A stretch of DNA of 5,326 bases from contig USPO01000131.1 of NCBI GenBank assembly GCA_900556575.1, positions 1-5,326 on the forward strand. The letters run 5' to 3'. The stretch's first letter is position 1. Every line of letters begins with the position of its first letter. Both the position numbers and the translations under genes were made by a program. The notes below the pieces were generated by a model, which did no database searches, was not told the DNA's origin, and was given only the letters and a program-made list of their open reading frames with translations. Positions 4,599 to 5,326 of the stretch are shown one piece after another. The DNA comes from an uncultured Eubacteriales bacterium (GTDB lineage: Bacteria; Bacillota; Clostridia; UBA1381).

Positions 4599-4642
4599 AA
4601 AAGGCAGCGGAAAGGTATATAAAAACCTTAATGCTGCCTTTT
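4599..4642. terminator. Bidirectional terminator between the 52-aa gene and the converging PBP gene
   Basis: AAAAGGCAGC (4599-4608) pairs with GCTGCCTTTT (4633-4642), and an inner AAGGT/ACCTT stem (4612-4616 with 4625-4629) extends the hairpin. The A-rich left and T-rich right flanks suit termination in both directions. It lies 46 bases after the 52-aa stop and 15 bases after the PBP stop on the minus strand. Confidence 0.8.
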
Positions 4643-4657
4643 CGGTGTCTATATTAT

Positions 4658-4993
4658 TTATTCATCAAAATTCTTTGATTCTGCGGCTGTTCCTTCGCTT
4701 GATGATGATGAGCTGGAACTGTTTGAAGACTCACCCGATGAACTCTCATTTGAAGAACTGCTTGAAGAACTTTCACTTGAAGAGCTTTCATGCGAAGAAC
4801 TTCCGGATGATGATTCACTTGATGATGATCCATTTGAAGATGAATTACCCGATGAATTGCCTGATGATGAACCGGAGGATTTATTTTCTGATGATGTTTC
4901 GGATTTTTTATCCTCCGAAGGCTTCTCTGTTGCCGAAGGCTTTTCTGTTGTTTTAGGTGCTTCGGTTGATTTACTTGAAGACGATGAACTGTT
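4658..4993 (-). repeat. Ser-rich low-complexity coding region of the PBP tail
   Basis: This part encodes about 111 residues, mostly runs of 2-8 Ser broken by Glu, Gly, Asn and His. The Ser codons are mixed (TCA, TCT, TCC, AGC, AGT), so it is not a simple trinucleotide expansion. Its reverse strand keeps open frames, which are shadows of this composition. Confidence 0.85.
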
Positions 4994-5326
4994 TCCGATG
5001 CTTGATTTATCAACACGATTATTGCACTTCTCCTTAGGCTGTGTACCCTCTATAAAATATGCCGTAACAGTGTCGCAGCCGCTAACAGCAAGCTTGCCTG
5101 TATCAAGACATATCTTTTCTTCAACCACTCCTGAAGGTTGATCAAGTTCTTTTTTAGACAATCCGGAATGTACTTTATCCATAACCTTTTTCCATGCTGA
5201 TATACATGGATTTCCGCTTACACCGGCAGCTGAGATGGATGACGGTGTATCAAAACCGTACCATACGGCACCTACATAATACGGTGTAAATCCTACGAAC
5301 CATTTATCAAAGTTATCATCTGTTGT
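4658..5326 (-). CDS. Class A penicillin-binding protein, C-terminal fragment with Ser-rich tail (5' end outside window)
   Basis: Class A PBPs polymerise and cross-link peptidoglycan outside the membrane. The reading frame is open from the right edge; 222 residues are visible. The fragment begins TTDDNFDKWFVGFTPYYVGA, which in PBP1-type transpeptidases follows directly on the KTG motif, so the catalytic Ser, SxN and KTG lie just outside. VWYGFDTP, the GNPCISAWKKVM helix and the HSGL segment complete the domain. An in-frame ATG at 5182 (VMDKVHSG) is internal, not a start. A segment with three Cys (CLDTGKLAVSGC, then KEKC) precedes a T/P/K/E-rich linker and a tail of about 110 residues dominated by Ser with Glu, Gly and Asn, ending NFDE. 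PBP1-like proteins of Firmicutes often end in low-complexity tails; this is a long one. The tail is extracellular and probably disordered. Confidence 0.93.
   Translation of the reverse strand, partial: TTDDNFDKWFVGFTPYYVGAVWYGFDTPSSISAAGVSGNPCISAWKKVMDKVHSGLSKKELDQPSGVVEEKICLDTGKLAVSGCDTVTAYFIEGTQPKEKCNNRVDKSSIGNSSSSSSKSTEAPKTTEKPSATEKPSEDKKSETSSENKSSGSSSGNSSGNSSSNGSSSSESSSGSSSHESSSSESSSSSSSNESSSGESSNSSSSSSSSEGTAAESKNFDE

Noticed and set aside
4645..5141. Open frames in the other frames of the Ser-rich region, including His/Gln-rich and Met/Leu-rich products
   Set aside because: They are by-products of the repetitive Ser codons of the PBP tail; only the minus frame continuing from the transpeptidase domain is supported.
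1..5326. CRISPR array, cobalamin riboswitch, tRNA or insertion sequence
   Set aside because: No regularly spaced direct repeats, no B12-box upstream region inside the window (the CbiA-like 5' end is cut off), no cloverleaf and no transposase were found.

Overview
The window looks like chromosomal DNA from a low-GC, endospore-forming member of the Clostridia, possibly a gut lineage; genus is not resolvable. The diagnostic evidence is a complete spoIIA operon (spoIIAA-spoIIAB-sigF). AT-rich intergenic spacers and strong AGGAG-type ribosome binding sites fit. No rRNA, tRNA, CRISPR array, transposase or integrase is visible.

Layout. (1) Positions 1-1024 (+): the 3' three quarters of a CbiA/CobB-type cobyrinate a,c-diamide synthase-like gene cut by the left edge. 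Its glutaminase domain has Gly where the catalytic Cys is expected. (2) 1044-1592 (+): a monocistronic four-helix membrane protein of the DUF5684 type with its own promoter and a strong terminator. (3) 1654-1939 (-): a 45-residue acidic ORF with a good SD and a TTGACA/TATAGT promoter, followed by an imperfect hairpin. (4) 2080-2735 (-): a type II toxin-antitoxin operon, RelB/DinJ-type antitoxin plus YoeB-type RNase toxin, with its own promoter and terminator. (5) 2787-4305 (-): spoIIAA, spoIIAB and sigF in tight translational coupling, behind a SigmaH-like promoter and a palindrome holding a Spo0A-box-like core. (6) 4339-4642 (+): divergent from spoIIA, a 52-residue hydrophilic repeat protein behind a sequence resembling SigmaF/SigmaG forespore promoters. 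(7) 4658-5326 (-): the C-terminal end of a class A penicillin-binding protein, with a Ser-rich tail of about 110 residues, cut by the right edge.

How the parts fit. The spoIIA products form the forespore partner switch: SpoIIAB holds SigmaF inactive and phosphorylates SpoIIAA, and dephosphorylated SpoIIAA releases SigmaF. The divergent repeat protein may be a target of that sigma factor or of SigmaG, which would make the 4220-4380 intergenic region a compact sporulation control node. The toxin-antitoxin promoter starts about 50 bases past the sigF stop with no clear terminator between them, so read-through from the sporulation operon into the module is possible. The 45-aa ORF and the TA pair look like a small accessory patch between housekeeping and sporulation genes; this is inference.
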